Below are positions 42,884 to 53,000 of a stretch of DNA of 64,000 nucleotides, piece by piece. The notes under the pieces are model-generated. The model worked only from the letters and a program-made list of their open reading frames with translations, did no database searches and was not told the DNA's origin. This stretch comes from CAVSWT01 sp963782985. GTDB taxonomy: Bacteria > Bacteroidota > Ignavibacteria > Ignavibacteriales > Ignavibacteriaceae. The stretch lies in NCBI GenBank assembly GCA_963782985.1, contig CAWALU010000011.1:121826-185825 (forward strand), in the 5' to 3' direction. Each line of letters opens with the position of its first letter. Positions within the stretch are counted from its first letter, which is position 1. The translations under genes were made by a program, and so were the position numbers.

Positions 42884-43900
42884 ATGATATTAGGGAATTT
42901 TTCCATAACGATAATTATTTGCAAATTCAGCAAAATACTTTTTTGTTTAACATTTTTTTTGCCGATCATCTTTACTGGATGTGAAGCTCCCAGAGATAAT
43001 CCGCTGGATCCAAATAATTCAATTAATTCTACAAAAGGAATTATTGAAGGAACCGTGCAATCTTTTAGCGTGCCTTACGTGGGAATAAACAATGTTAGGG
43101 TTTTCTGGGAAAGAAATAACATTTTTGTCCGCTCCGACACTTCCGGAAAATTTATTATTTCGGACGCTGAGAAGGTTGACGGGTTATTGATTTTTGAAAA
43201 AGAGGGTTATAACCCTGATACTGTTAATGTGGAATGGAACGGCGCAAAACTGTTAAATCTTAGCGTTAATTTAAATCAATTGCCTGTTTTAGACAGCATT
43301 GCAATTTATACAACGGTGATTAATAATTTTAATCAGCCGCTGCAAAATTTTGAACTTACAATTTTAGCGCGCATTAGCGATCCCGATAAAGATATAGATT
43401 CTGTTTATGTTTCAAATTCGTTTTTAAAATTAAACAGCGGGCTTGAATATAATTTGACCGATAAAGTTTATCAGGCGACTTTGAATATTGATACTTTAGG
43501 CATTACCGATTTAGAGCAGACTATCGGGTTAGATTTTCAAATAAATGTAATTGATATATTTAAAAAAAATCATAATGTAGGCAGCGGAAAAGTTACTCGG
43601 GTAATTAAAAATGAGGTTCAATTATTGCTTCCCTCTGAGGGTTCAAATGTTGATTCACTACCTGCGTTTAGCTGGCAGAAATTTAATACAGGCTTTTTAT
43701 ATCATTATCTTCTCGAAGTTTACACAAATGATTTAGCCAATGCGCAATTAGTTTTTAGAGTTGATGATTTGCCGTCCGATTCATTATCATTTAAAACCAA
43801 AAAAGCCCTCGCTAAAAGAGATTATTATTGGGTTGTGTGGGCGGTGGATAGATTTAAAAATCGTTCCAGGTCAAAGCCCTTAGTATTTATTGTAAAATAA
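42884..43900 (+). CDS. lipoprotein with carboxypeptidase-regulatory-like domain
   Basis: 338 residues. Lipobox FTGC with Cys at about residue 33, so the signal peptide probably begins near the second hydrophobic stretch; the upstream part of the start (MILGNFSIT) may be overlong. After EAPRDNPLDPNNS come a regulatory-like beta-sandwich (IIEGTVQSFSVPYVGINNVRV, TSGKFIISDAEK) and an Ig-like C-terminal part (LPSEGSNVDSLPAFSWQKF, DYYWVVWAVDRFKNRSRS). The NPLDP motif is common in Ignavibacteria lipoproteins. Precedes the sigma54 activator by 29 bases. Confidence 0.82.
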   Translation: MILGNFSITIIICKFSKILFCLTFFLPIIFTGCEAPRDNPLDPNNSINSTKGIIEGTVQSFSVPYVGINNVRVFWERNNIFVRSDTSGKFIISDAEKVDGLLIFEKEGYNPDTVNVEWNGAKLLNLSVNLNQLPVLDSIAIYTTVINNFNQPLQNFELTILARISDPDKDIDSVYVSNSFLKLNSGLEYNLTDKVYQATLNIDTLGITDLEQTIGLDFQINVIDIFKKNHNVGSGKVTRVIKNEVQLLLPSEGSNVDSLPAFSWQKFNTGFLYHYLLEVYTNDLANAQLVFRVDDLPSDSLSFKTKKALAKRDYYWVVWAVDRFKNRSRSKPLVFIVK

Positions 43901-43929
43901 AATTATTTATTAAATATCTTTTAAAATTA

Positions 43930-45420
43930 ATGACAATTAAAGAAACCGGACATATTGAAAACATTCGCTTAATTTCCAAAGAACAATTTGAAACGCTTTA
44001 TCAAATAAGCCGCACTTTAAATACGGCGGTTTTTCAGGATACTTTAATTGAAGAAACTTTGGACCTTATAATTAAAGTTATAAACGCTGAACGCGGGCTG
44101 TTTGTAAAATTTCATGAACAAAAAAATAACTTTAGCATAATTGCCGCCAGAAATATTGATCAGCAGAATATTGATGATCTTTCCACATTTTCCTCGGGCA
44201 TTCTAAAAAAAGTAATTGACACTAAAGAACCTTGCTTATATCACGATGTTCAAAGCGATCCGAATCTTTCGCAATTTGAAAGCATACAACTTCACAATAT
44301 AAAATCGGTGCTGGGCGTGCCTATTTTAAGCGACAATAAAATTTGGGGGGTTATTTTAGTCGATAGCCGTTTTAACCGAAAAGAGTTTTCGGAAGAGAAT
44401 TTAGTTTTTTTAGATTTTTTCTCAAATCTGGTTTCGCTGGCTCTTGAAAAAATTATAAGAATTGAACAGGTGGAAACGGAAAATGAAATTTTAAGAAATC
44501 AATTGCAATCGGTGAAAAAAATTCCAGAGTTGATAGGCGACAGCTCAGCAATGCAAAACCTTTCCGTATTAATTCATAAAGTTGCCAGAACGGATGCCAC
44601 AGTTTTGCTTTTAGGGGAGAGCGGCACCGGTAAAGAATTAGTAGCTCGCGCTATTCACAATTTAAGTCCCCGAAGTTCCAAACCATATCTTGCTCAATTC
44701 TGCGGCTCAATTCCTGATACATTGTTGGAGAGCGAGCTGTTCGGATATAAGCGGGGCGCGTTTACCGGCGCTAATACTGATAAAAAAGGACTTTTTGAAG
44801 TTGCAAGCAGCGGTACATTTTTCCTGGATGAAATCGCAGATATTTCCCTTGCGCTGCAAGCAAAATTGCTAAGGGTTTTACAGAATCGCGAAATTATGCG
44901 TTTGGGCGATACTCAATTAATTAAAGTGGACGTTAGAGTTATTGCCGCCACAAATAAAGACCTAAAGCAGCTTGTTAAAGATGGAATATTTAGAGACGAT
45001 CTTTTTTATAGATTAAATGTTTTTCCGATAAAAATTCCTCCGCTGCGTGAAAGACGCGGCGATATTCCTTTGCTTGCTAAATATTTTATTAAGAAATTTT
45101 CTAATGATGATATTAAAATTACAGCGCCCGCATTAAAAATGCTGGAAGATTACAATTGGCCCGGCAATGTAAGGCAGCTGGAAAATGTTTTACAAAGAGC
45201 CTTAATTTTATGCAACAACTATCGGATTCTTCCAGAGCATGTAATAATTGAAGAAGATTCCGATGATATAAAATTCGGCGGAACTTTAAAAGAATTTGAA
45301 AAAATTATCTTAATGAAAAGATTGAAAGAATTTGATAACCATAAAAGTCTAACAGCTAAATCATTAGGCGTTTCAGTTAGATGGATACAGCTTAAACTTA
45401 AAGAAATGGAATCGCAATAA
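43930..45420 (+). CDS. GAF-domain sigma54-dependent transcriptional activator
   Basis: 496 residues. GAF sensory domain at about 25-175 (LIIKVINAERGLFVKF, ESIQLHNIKSVLGVPI). AAA+ domain with Walker A LLGESGTGKELVARAIH (about 230), the sigma54-contact GAFTGA (about 276), Walker B GTFFLDEIADI, and the Arg-rich RDDLFYRLNVFPI and PGNVRQLENVLQRA. C-terminal Fis-type helix-turn-helix (KSLTAKSLGVSVRWIQLKLKEM). No receiver domain, so a small ligand or oxidation state is the likely signal. Its regulon is unknown; a Ser/Thr kinase follows after eight bases. Confidence 0.95.
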   Translation: MTIKETGHIENIRLISKEQFETLYQISRTLNTAVFQDTLIEETLDLIIKVINAERGLFVKFHEQKNNFSIIAARNIDQQNIDDLSTFSSGILKKVIDTKEPCLYHDVQSDPNLSQFESIQLHNIKSVLGVPILSDNKIWGVILVDSRFNRKEFSEENLVFLDFFSNLVSLALEKIIRIEQVETENEILRNQLQSVKKIPELIGDSSAMQNLSVLIHKVARTDATVLLLGESGTGKELVARAIHNLSPRSSKPYLAQFCGSIPDTLLESELFGYKRGAFTGANTDKKGLFEVASSGTFFLDEIADISLALQAKLLRVLQNREIMRLGDTQLIKVDVRVIAATNKDLKQLVKDGIFRDDLFYRLNVFPIKIPPLRERRGDIPLLAKYFIKKFSNDDIKITAPALKMLEDYNWPGNVRQLENVLQRALILCNNYRILPEHVIIEEDSDDIKFGGTLKEFEKIILMKRLKEFDNHKSLTAKSLGVSVRWIQLKLKEMESQ

Positions 45421-45428
45421 AAGTTTAA

Positions 45429-46997
45429 ATGGCATATACTTCTGTTGAAATATTATTTGATAAATTTGAAATTATTGAGACTTTAAAAAAGGATACTCAT
45501 ACTTCAGTTTATCTCGCCAATCATATTTATCTTGGCAAAAAAATAATTTTAAAAACTCTTAAAATTGACGAGCATATTGAAAAAACTTTGCTTGACCGTT
45601 TTAAAAGAGAAGCGCAAATATTAGCAAAGTTAGATCACCCAAATCTGATTAAGGTTTTTGATTTTGGAAATTTTGAAGACTTCTTTTATATCTCTTTTGA
45701 ATATTTTCAAAGTAAAAATTTAAGAGAAGTACTTAGAAGCAATAATTTATCTAAAGCTGATAAAAAAAATCTGCTTGTTCAGCTTTTACAAGCCTTGCAT
45801 GTTGCCCATCAAATTAATATTATTCATAGAGATATAAAGCCGGCAAACATACTTGTTAACAATATGCTGCAGCTAAAAATTGTAGATTTTGGTTTAGCGT
45901 TTGTGCAAAATGATAATAACCTAACTCATAAATCTACAATAGTCGGCACGCCAAGTTATATGTCGCCTGAGCAAATTCGCGGCGAAGCTTTATCTCCCCA
46001 AACTGATTTATTTGCTACTGGGACGGTGGCATTGGAGCTATTCACCGGAAAAAATCCTTTCCTCGGAAAAAATATAAATGAAACTGTAAACAACATTTTA
46101 AATTTTGAAGAAGAATTAATATTTAAAAACACTGTTTTACTTGATGAAGAAATTCAACAGGCAATACGCGCTATGCTTCGGAAGTCCACATCTAAACGCG
46201 CTAAATCTGCCCTGGAAGTTTTAACTATTTTGGGAATCGACCATAATTCAATTAAAAGTTTTTCTTCCATAAAAAATGAAGACTTGTTGAAATATGCTTT
46301 TAAAAATTCAAACCTCAGCAAAAAAATTGCATTAATTCTATTTCCCATAATTTTAATTTTGGGCGCGGCGGGGGTTTGGATTTTTAGCAATGGTTCCGCA
46401 AATGCAAGCACAACGGCTGATACGGGGATTAAAACCAATAGAGATTTTTTTAATTTGATTACCCCCGGCGATGATTATGTTTATTATGATAAAAAAATTT
46501 ATGAAAAAAATCTTCCGGCAACAATAACTAAAGAAAGCGAACTTGCGGGCAGGTTATTTGTTGAGTCTAAACCCTGGTCTGATGTTTATATCAATGGTAA
46601 AAAAATAGATACAACACCGCTTACTGATTACATTCAATTAAAGCCCGGCAAGTATAATTTAAAACTTATACATCCAAACTATCCCGTCTTCACCCAAAAA
46701 ATTAATATTGCCAGCAATAATATTGAAACAATAAAAATTGATTTTAATGAAAGAGTAGGATTTTTAGATTGTAAAATTAATCCTTGGGGAAATGTTTACA
46801 TTGATGGAGAATTGAAGGGAACTACGCCTTTGCGCGAGCCGGTTATTCTATTCCCCGGCAGACATGAATTGTTAGTTACTAACCCGCAGTACGGCGATTA
46901 TGAGCAAAGAATAAATATTACGGCTAAAGAAACTTTTCTATTTAAATTGAATTTTGAAGAAATAAATAAAGAGGTTAAAAGTTCATCACAAGAATAA
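45429..46997 (+). CDS. membrane Ser/Thr protein kinase with two PEGA domains
   Basis: 522 residues. Hanks-type kinase at about 10-275: KKIILKTLKID (Lys), IIHRDIKPANILVN (HRD, about 133), VDFGLAF (DFG, about 152), GTPSYMSPEQIRGE and DLFATGTVALELFTGKNPF. One membrane helix at about 297-315 (IALILFPIILILGAAGVWIF). The extracytoplasmic part holds two PEGA domains (GRLFVESKPWSDVYINGKKIDTTPLTD and FLDCKINPWGNVYIDGELKGTTPL). PEGA domains are thought to bind surface polymers. Catalytic residues intact. Inferred to work with the sigma54 activator and the DUF5683 protein next to it. Confidence 0.95.
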   Translation: MAYTSVEILFDKFEIIETLKKDTHTSVYLANHIYLGKKIILKTLKIDEHIEKTLLDRFKREAQILAKLDHPNLIKVFDFGNFEDFFYISFEYFQSKNLREVLRSNNLSKADKKNLLVQLLQALHVAHQINIIHRDIKPANILVNNMLQLKIVDFGLAFVQNDNNLTHKSTIVGTPSYMSPEQIRGEALSPQTDLFATGTVALELFTGKNPFLGKNINETVNNILNFEEELIFKNTVLLDEEIQQAIRAMLRKSTSKRAKSALEVLTILGIDHNSIKSFSSIKNEDLLKYAFKNSNLSKKIALILFPIILILGAAGVWIFSNGSANASTTADTGIKTNRDFFNLITPGDDYVYYDKKIYEKNLPATITKESELAGRLFVESKPWSDVYINGKKIDTTPLTDYIQLKPGKYNLKLIHPNYPVFTQKINIASNNIETIKIDFNERVGFLDCKINPWGNVYIDGELKGTTPLREPVILFPGRHELLVTNPQYGDYEQRINITAKETFLFKLNFEEINKEVKSSSQE

Positions 46998-47033
46998 ATT
47001 TATTTATTCTAAAAACTTTTTCTAAATTTATGT

Positions 47034-47972
47034 ATGCAAAAATGTTTTATCTTTTTCTTAATTATTTTCATTGTATTAGCGTTAGAAATTTCCGCTCAAA
47101 TTGATTCTGTGCCTAAACCGGTTATCGATTCTTCGTTGCAAAATAATGGAATAATTAAAACTCTTCCTTCGGAAACAATTCAAGATTCAATAAAATCCTC
47201 TTCAAAAATTTCGTTAGATTCATTAAAAAAACATTTTGAAAATTTTGAATATGGCGAAGTAATTAAAAATTCAAATAAATTACTTCTAAACGCGTCTCGA
47301 ATTCCTGTTCCTGATCTTTTTGAAATTTATAGAATGAAAGGTATTTCTCATTTTTCCTTATCCGAGGATGAACCCGCAAAAAATAGTTTTATTGAAATTT
47401 TAAAAATTGACACTTCTTATACTTTGGATTCATTAAAAACCTCTCCGAAAATTGTTTCATTTTTTCAAAGCGTAAAAAGAAATTATATACTGAAAACTGC
47501 CGACAAAACCGCCGAACAAATTATTAGAATTGATACGGTTTTTATTTCTGATCCTTTAAAAGTTCAGCAAATTGAAGCGCATTCTAGAACCTCTTCGTTT
47601 TTATCTTTAATTTATCCGGGAGTTGGACATTTATACGACGGTCAAAAAACAAAAGGATGGATTTTAACCGCTCTTACTACGGTGTCTTTAGCATCGTCGA
47701 TTTACTTTTATTTTGACGCTGATAAAAAAAGGAACTCTTATCTTAAACAAACCTTGCCTATTAGCATTGAATCAAAATATACGGATTATAATAAATCTTT
47801 TAGATACAGAAATATTTCTTTTGCAGCTTTGGCGGCGATTTGGCTTTATAGTCAATTAGATTTGCTTTTCTTTTCGGACAGCGCTTCGGACAGAAATTCT
47901 TTGATGGAAAATTCTACGCTTGGTATTACCCCAAATAATGGTTTTAAATTCAATTTAAAGTTAAATTTTTAA
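47034..47972 (+). CDS. DUF5683-like envelope protein with TPR-like N-terminus
   Basis: 312 residues. Signal peptide (residues 1-20, ending ISAQ). A region of helical repeats (SLKKHFENFEYGEVIKNSNKLL, KNSFIEILKIDTSYTLDS) precedes SRTSSFLSLIYPGVGHLYDGQKTKGWILTAL, the DUF5683/TM2-like helix hairpin signature, and another helix RNISFAALAAIWLYSQLDLLFF. Probably an inner- or outer-membrane-associated protein; no enzymatic motif. 36 bases after the PEGA kinase and likely its operon partner. Confidence 0.78.
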   Translation: MQKCFIFFLIIFIVLALEISAQIDSVPKPVIDSSLQNNGIIKTLPSETIQDSIKSSSKISLDSLKKHFENFEYGEVIKNSNKLLLNASRIPVPDLFEIYRMKGISHFSLSEDEPAKNSFIEILKIDTSYTLDSLKTSPKIVSFFQSVKRNYILKTADKTAEQIIRIDTVFISDPLKVQQIEAHSRTSSFLSLIYPGVGHLYDGQKTKGWILTALTTVSLASSIYFYFDADKKRNSYLKQTLPISIESKYTDYNKSFRYRNISFAALAAIWLYSQLDLLFFSDSASDRNSLMENSTLGITPNNGFKFNLKLNF

Positions 47973-48160
47973 TTGATTTTTAACTATTATTTAATTCTAC
48001 TACAAAAAATTTTCGCACAACGTTAAAATTTTTCGCACTTCTTTTTGAAGAAATTCTATGAAACTGTGTTTTTTGTGAGTTTTAAGAATGGCGCTATTTT
48101 AGACTTATTGGGTTTGAATTCAACAGACTATTTCAAAAAACAATTAACTCTGACCCTAAA

Positions 48161-48400
48161 ATGCTAACAAGCAAGACAATGCGTAAAACTTCAAGCAAAA
48201 AAGAAAATAATGATATTGACGAGTTGAAATATTATATCGATTCTTTTGGCGAGCGCGAATTGACTTATGAAGAAGACCTTAAAGCAATGATATATTTGAA
48301 GTTAAAATTGTCAAAAACCGAAGTAGTATCAAATAAAATAAAACCGCACCTCAATAAGTTTTTATCAGCCTACGAGCGTTTCTATCTTACTTTAATTTGA
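48161..48400 (+). CDS. small charged protein, doubtful
   Basis: 79 residues, or 73 from the ATG at 48179. Lys/Glu-rich with ELKYYIDSFGERELTYEEDLKAMIYLKLKLSKTEV and a helical end. Looks like a small helical cytoplasmic protein, but the Shine-Dalgarno is poor and I see no family motif. The flanks (47973-48160 and 48401-48684) have no other gene; two copies of AAAATTTTCGCAC-like sequence occur near 48005 and 48030. Confidence 0.45.
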   Translation: MLTSKTMRKTSSKKENNDIDELKYYIDSFGERELTYEEDLKAMIYLKLKLSKTEVVSNKIKPHLNKFLSAYERFYLTLI

Positions 48401-48684
48401 TCTTTACTTTAGATAATTGAAAAATTATTCTAACGCGCAAAACTTAAACAGCATATTTATTTCATTTCAATTTATACATTTCAATTGTACCAACTTAAAG
48501 CTAATCCAAAATACTAAGCAAATTTTTGCTGTTTGCGAATAAAATTCATATCAAAAATTAAAAACATTAAAAATTTTCCATTTATTTAAAGTTATTTGTG
48601 GCATTCAATTTGGCTAAAGACGAATGCTAAACTATTTCTATGATGTGATCTTATTAGATTCGTAATTTTTTTGGAGGACAAAAG
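48401..48684. other. gap upstream of lipoprotein gene
   Basis: 284 A/T-rich bases without a supported ORF or clear hairpin. It must hold the promoter of the lipoprotein gene at 48685, which has a strong ribosome site GGAGG at 48673-48677. Confidence 0.5.
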
Positions 48685-50004
48685 ATGTCAAAGCATATTA
48701 CTAATACAAGAAATTTTGTTAGAGTTTTTAATTTGTTCGTTTTTTCGATTGTAATTTTTTTTACTGGGTGCCAGAAAGAAGATGTACTTTCAATTCAACC
48801 CGAGACATCAAACGCTAAAATTGAGGGTAAAGTTTTGGGAGATGGTGGATTTTCGAAAATTAATAAATCTTTTGTTGACGGCGCAAAAGTTTATTTAAGC
48901 TTGGTTGATGAAAATGGATTTATTCAAAAAATACCTGAATCGGATTGCGTAACAAATAAAGAAGGAATATTTAATTCTACAATAAATATCTCCGGCAATA
49001 AAATAATTTTAATATCGGCAGCCAAAGGCGATAGAACCTGGGAAACTATAATTAATCTTAATTTTCAAAATGGATTAACATATTACGCCCAGCCTTTAAA
49101 TGATGAGACTACCAGCGAAGCCGCTGTTTTTATTGAGAAGCTTAAAAATAATTTTTCAAATGTTTCTTACAGCGATGTTTCAATTTTTATTGATGAAACA
49201 ATAACAAAATATATTTCTTCAAAAAATGTAAATCCTTTTCAAATAGCTTCAGCAATAAATGATATAAAAAATATTGAAGTCTCGACATTATCAAATATCA
49301 AATTCATTCCTTTTAGCGTGAACGTTGATAAAATAAATACCTCAAAATCGTTTGCTCAATCTTTACTTGAAAGAGATCTTTATTACTCAAAAACACAAAA
49401 TGATTTTGACGCATCATTTGCCGCATTCTATGAATCTATTGTTGCGGGTTATACTAATTCGGGAATTGAGCCCGATAATTTTTACAAGCTGCTTGAGATT
49501 GCTCATCGATCTTTACTTTCAAGCATCTCGAATATAGACGCTAATGTAAAAATTGAAATTGAAAAGAAAGCCTCGCAAGTAAGAGCTTACGTTTTAAATT
49601 ATGCGGTTCAAACTAAAATAAGTAAAATGAGGGCGGACGCCGAAACTTACGCAACGGTAATAAATGCCGGGGGTAAATTATATGCCTCGTTGAAAGATGC
49701 AAAATCGCATGATGAAATAATAAAATATTTTTCTGATTATCATGCGGAAATAATTCAAGCAATTTATCGGCTTATGGGCGTTCGATCGGACGCCATAAAA
49801 ATTTTAGATAAAGGTATTGAGGATTTAAAACCTAAATTAATTTCATCAATTAATTTTAATACTACCGGCGATGTTTTGATTAGCGAATATTTAAATTTCT
49901 TTTCCGGCGCCGCTGAGCTTGTAGCAAAGGCAATTAATAAGGAAGGCGATAGTCAGCTGCAGCTTTCCGCCGATATTATTTTGCTTTTGAATATGCAGTT
50001 TTAA
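48685..50004 (+). CDS. lipoprotein, unknown function
   Basis: 439 residues. Lipobox FTGC with Cys at about residue 29. Residues 42-130 form a regulatory-like beta-sandwich (AKIEGKVLGDGG, GAKVYLSLVDENGFIQ, NKEGIFNSTINISGNKI). The rest is helical with long alternating segments (DVSIFIDETITKYISSKN; EIEKKASQVRAYVLNYAVQTKISKMRADAETY). ATG is seven bases after GGAGG. Convergent with the triple AAA gene (18 bases between stops). No recognised family. Confidence 0.82.
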   Translation: MSKHITNTRNFVRVFNLFVFSIVIFFTGCQKEDVLSIQPETSNAKIEGKVLGDGGFSKINKSFVDGAKVYLSLVDENGFIQKIPESDCVTNKEGIFNSTINISGNKIILISAAKGDRTWETIINLNFQNGLTYYAQPLNDETTSEAAVFIEKLKNNFSNVSYSDVSIFIDETITKYISSKNVNPFQIASAINDIKNIEVSTLSNIKFIPFSVNVDKINTSKSFAQSLLERDLYYSKTQNDFDASFAAFYESIVAGYTNSGIEPDNFYKLLEIAHRSLLSSISNIDANVKIEIEKKASQVRAYVLNYAVQTKISKMRADAETYATVINAGGKLYASLKDAKSHDEIIKYFSDYHAEIIQAIYRLMGVRSDAIKILDKGIEDLKPKLISSINFNTTGDVLISEYLNFFSGAAELVAKAINKEGDSQLQLSADIILLLNMQF

Positions 50005-50022
50005 AATGAAGTGCTGAAGCAT

Positions 50023-53000
50023 TTAAACTTCATTTAAATCTATTTGATTCACATCTTCAAAAGTTATTGTTGAAAGGTCTTCATCTCTTAAATTATACAA
50101 AGTTAAAACTCTTTCCTCTTGATTGCTTATGGCTTTGTATAAAATATTTTTTACTGTTCTTGCGTTTCCAAAATTTTTATCCCGCATATTATAAAGCTTG
50201 GTAAAAATATCAAGCAGAAGCTGCCAGGCACCTTCGTCTAATTGATAGCTGTTTTTATTTGTAATGGAAAGCGCAATTTCCAGCATTTGTCTGGGCGTGT
50301 AATCTTCAAATGAAAAATAATTTGTAAAACTGTTTTTAAGCGGCGGATAGTTTTCTAAAAATTCTTTCATTTCAGTTGGATTGCCGGCAAGAATTATAAC
50401 GAGCTTGTTCCCATATTTTTCAATGTAAAATATTATGGTATTTATTATTTCTTGCTCATAGCCCGAAAAATTTTTTGAAAGGGAAGCGGCGTCATTTATT
50501 AATAATATTCCATTTAACGACTGCTCAATTATAGATTGAGTTTTTTCATTTGCGCTGTTTTGATAAGCTCCAAACAACGCTGACTTATCAATCTCAACTA
50601 AATGACCTTTTTCAAGAATTCCCATTTCTTTATAAATTTTTCCCAGCAGCCTTGCAATAGTTGTTTTACCGGTGCCCGGGTTTGTTAAAAAAAGAGCGTG
50701 TAAATTTTTAGGAATTACCTTCAACCCTCTTTCTTCACGCAGCTTTGCAACTCTTAAACTGCTGACTAATTTGTTTATTGTTTTCTTTACGGCTTCTAAT
50801 CCAGTTAAACCGGTAAGTTCATTTAAGTATTTATCTAGAAGTTCGGGATTTGCTTTAGGCTTAGCTTGTCCCTTATTTTCTTCGGAAGAAATAAATTCTT
50901 TAATTTCGTTTAAAGTAATAATTTTTGAATTTTTATTTTCTTTCGAATCTGGCAAATCAGCCATTAGTAGAAAATGATTTTTAATGCTTTCTTCAACCAA
51001 AGTTCTAACTAATCTTGCGTTGCCAAAATTTTTACCGCGCTGCGCATAAACTTGATTAAAATATTTTAACAATTGTTTGGCTGCTTCATCGTCAAGTAGA
51101 TAAGATTTTTCTTCAAAATAATTTTTTGTGATAGTTAATAATTCTTGCGGAGAATAATCTTCAAAAAATATTTTTTTAGAAAAGCGCGATTCAAGTCCGG
51201 GATTGCTGTTAATAAAAGTATTCATTTCATCAGTGTAGCCTGCGGCAATAACAATAAATTTACCGCGGTCGTCTTCCATTCTTTTTAGAAGATTATCAAT
51301 TGCCTCGGCGCCAAAATCGGAAGAACTTGCGCTTCCTTTTTTAACAAGCGAGTATGCTTCATCGATAAATAAAGTTCCGCCTATGGCTTTGTCAATTATG
51401 GCGCTCGTCTTTTGCGCAGTTTGCCCAACGTAACTTCCCACAAGCCCCTGTCTGTCTGTTTCAATTAAATGACCTTTGGGAAGAACGCCCAGCGCAGAAT
51501 AAATTTCGCTGAATAATCTAGCGACTGTTGTTTTGCCTGTTCCGGGATTTCCCATAAAAAGGAAATGTGAAGAAAATAATTCTTGTAAATTTTCGTCTCC
51601 TTCTTTATGAAGGCGTGCAAGTTTTACAATTTCATTAATTTCTTTTTTAACTGATTGAAGACCGATCATATTATTTAATTTTGAAAGAACTTTTGAAAGT
51701 AAATCTTCATCAATTTCAATTTTAAATATTTTTGATTTAGATGAATCAATAACTGCGGCAATATCTTCCACAGTTATTGTGGTCATTTTTTCTTTTGATT
51801 TATCCGAGCCTTTTAATTTTAAATATCTTTTACCGAGCTGAATTTTCGCATCGTTAAAAAGATTTTTTACAAGTCTCGCGTTGCCAAATGATTTATCGCG
51901 TTTACGGTAAAGTTGAGTAAATTCTTTTTTCAGCAGTTCCGCCGCGTTATCTGTAATTGAATAATCTTCTTTAATAGCAAGCTGTTTAAATATTTCTACA
52001 AGTTCGTCGGGATTGTAATCTTCAAATTCAAAAAAATGTGTGAAGCGTGATTTAAGCCCCGGATTTGAATTTATAAATTTGTTCATTTCATCCGGATAGC
52101 CGGCGGTAATTACGACAAAATTATTTTCTTCGTCTTCCATTCGTTTTAAAAGTAAATCAATTGCCTCCTGCCCAAAATCCTGATTGCCTCCATCTTTTTT
52201 CAACGTATAAGCTTCATCAATAAATAAAATTCCGTTGAGGGCTTCTTTAATTATTTTGTCGGTCTTCTGCGCGGTCTCGCCCACATATTGCCCCACCAGC
52301 ATTGAGCGATCAACTTCTACAACGTGTCCATTTTTAACAAATTCAATCTCCTTTAAAATTTTCCCAAGCAAGCGCGCTACTGTTGTTTTACCAGTTCCGG
52401 GATTACCAAGAAAAACGCAATGAAAAGAAATTTGTTCTTGAGTTTTTAAACCAAGTTTTTTTCGTTCATTTAAAAATTTTAAGTAATCAACAAAATCTGT
52501 GAGAGGCTGTTTAATATTTTCCAAACCAACGTAGCTATCGAGTATTGACAGCAAGTCTTCAATGGCTTGAGGTTCAGTTTCTTGTTTGAAAGTAGGATGC
52601 GCCGGCTGCGTAGAAGAAGAATGTGATTTTATTTTTGCTTTTATTGTAGAAACATTTTCATCTTCATCAAAATTGATTATTTCATAATCGCCGATTATAA
52701 ATGACCGCGAACATATTTTATAAAAATCTAAAGAGATATCAACATAACCAGTTCCGTTTTTCCAAAACCCCTTAGAATCCGAACCCCAGCTTTCCACAAA
52801 CTTTGCGGTTCTTTCTTCTTTTTTTAATTCTAATTGAAAAGGATGATTGCCAATTTCTTCGCCATTTAAATACCAGATTGTAGAACCGTCAACTATCATA
52901 TCTTTGTTGCCGAAGAAAGGATTGTCAATTGAAACTTCAACTCCGATATAGCGAACGCTTTCAGAATTAAATTGAAGCAGAAATATTTTTTCTTCAGTTT

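Noticed and set aside
48600..48620. Sigma54 promoter upstream of the lipoprotein gene (TGGC...TGGC).
   Set aside because: The GG and GC elements are 11 bases apart instead of the required 10, and TTGC is not matched.
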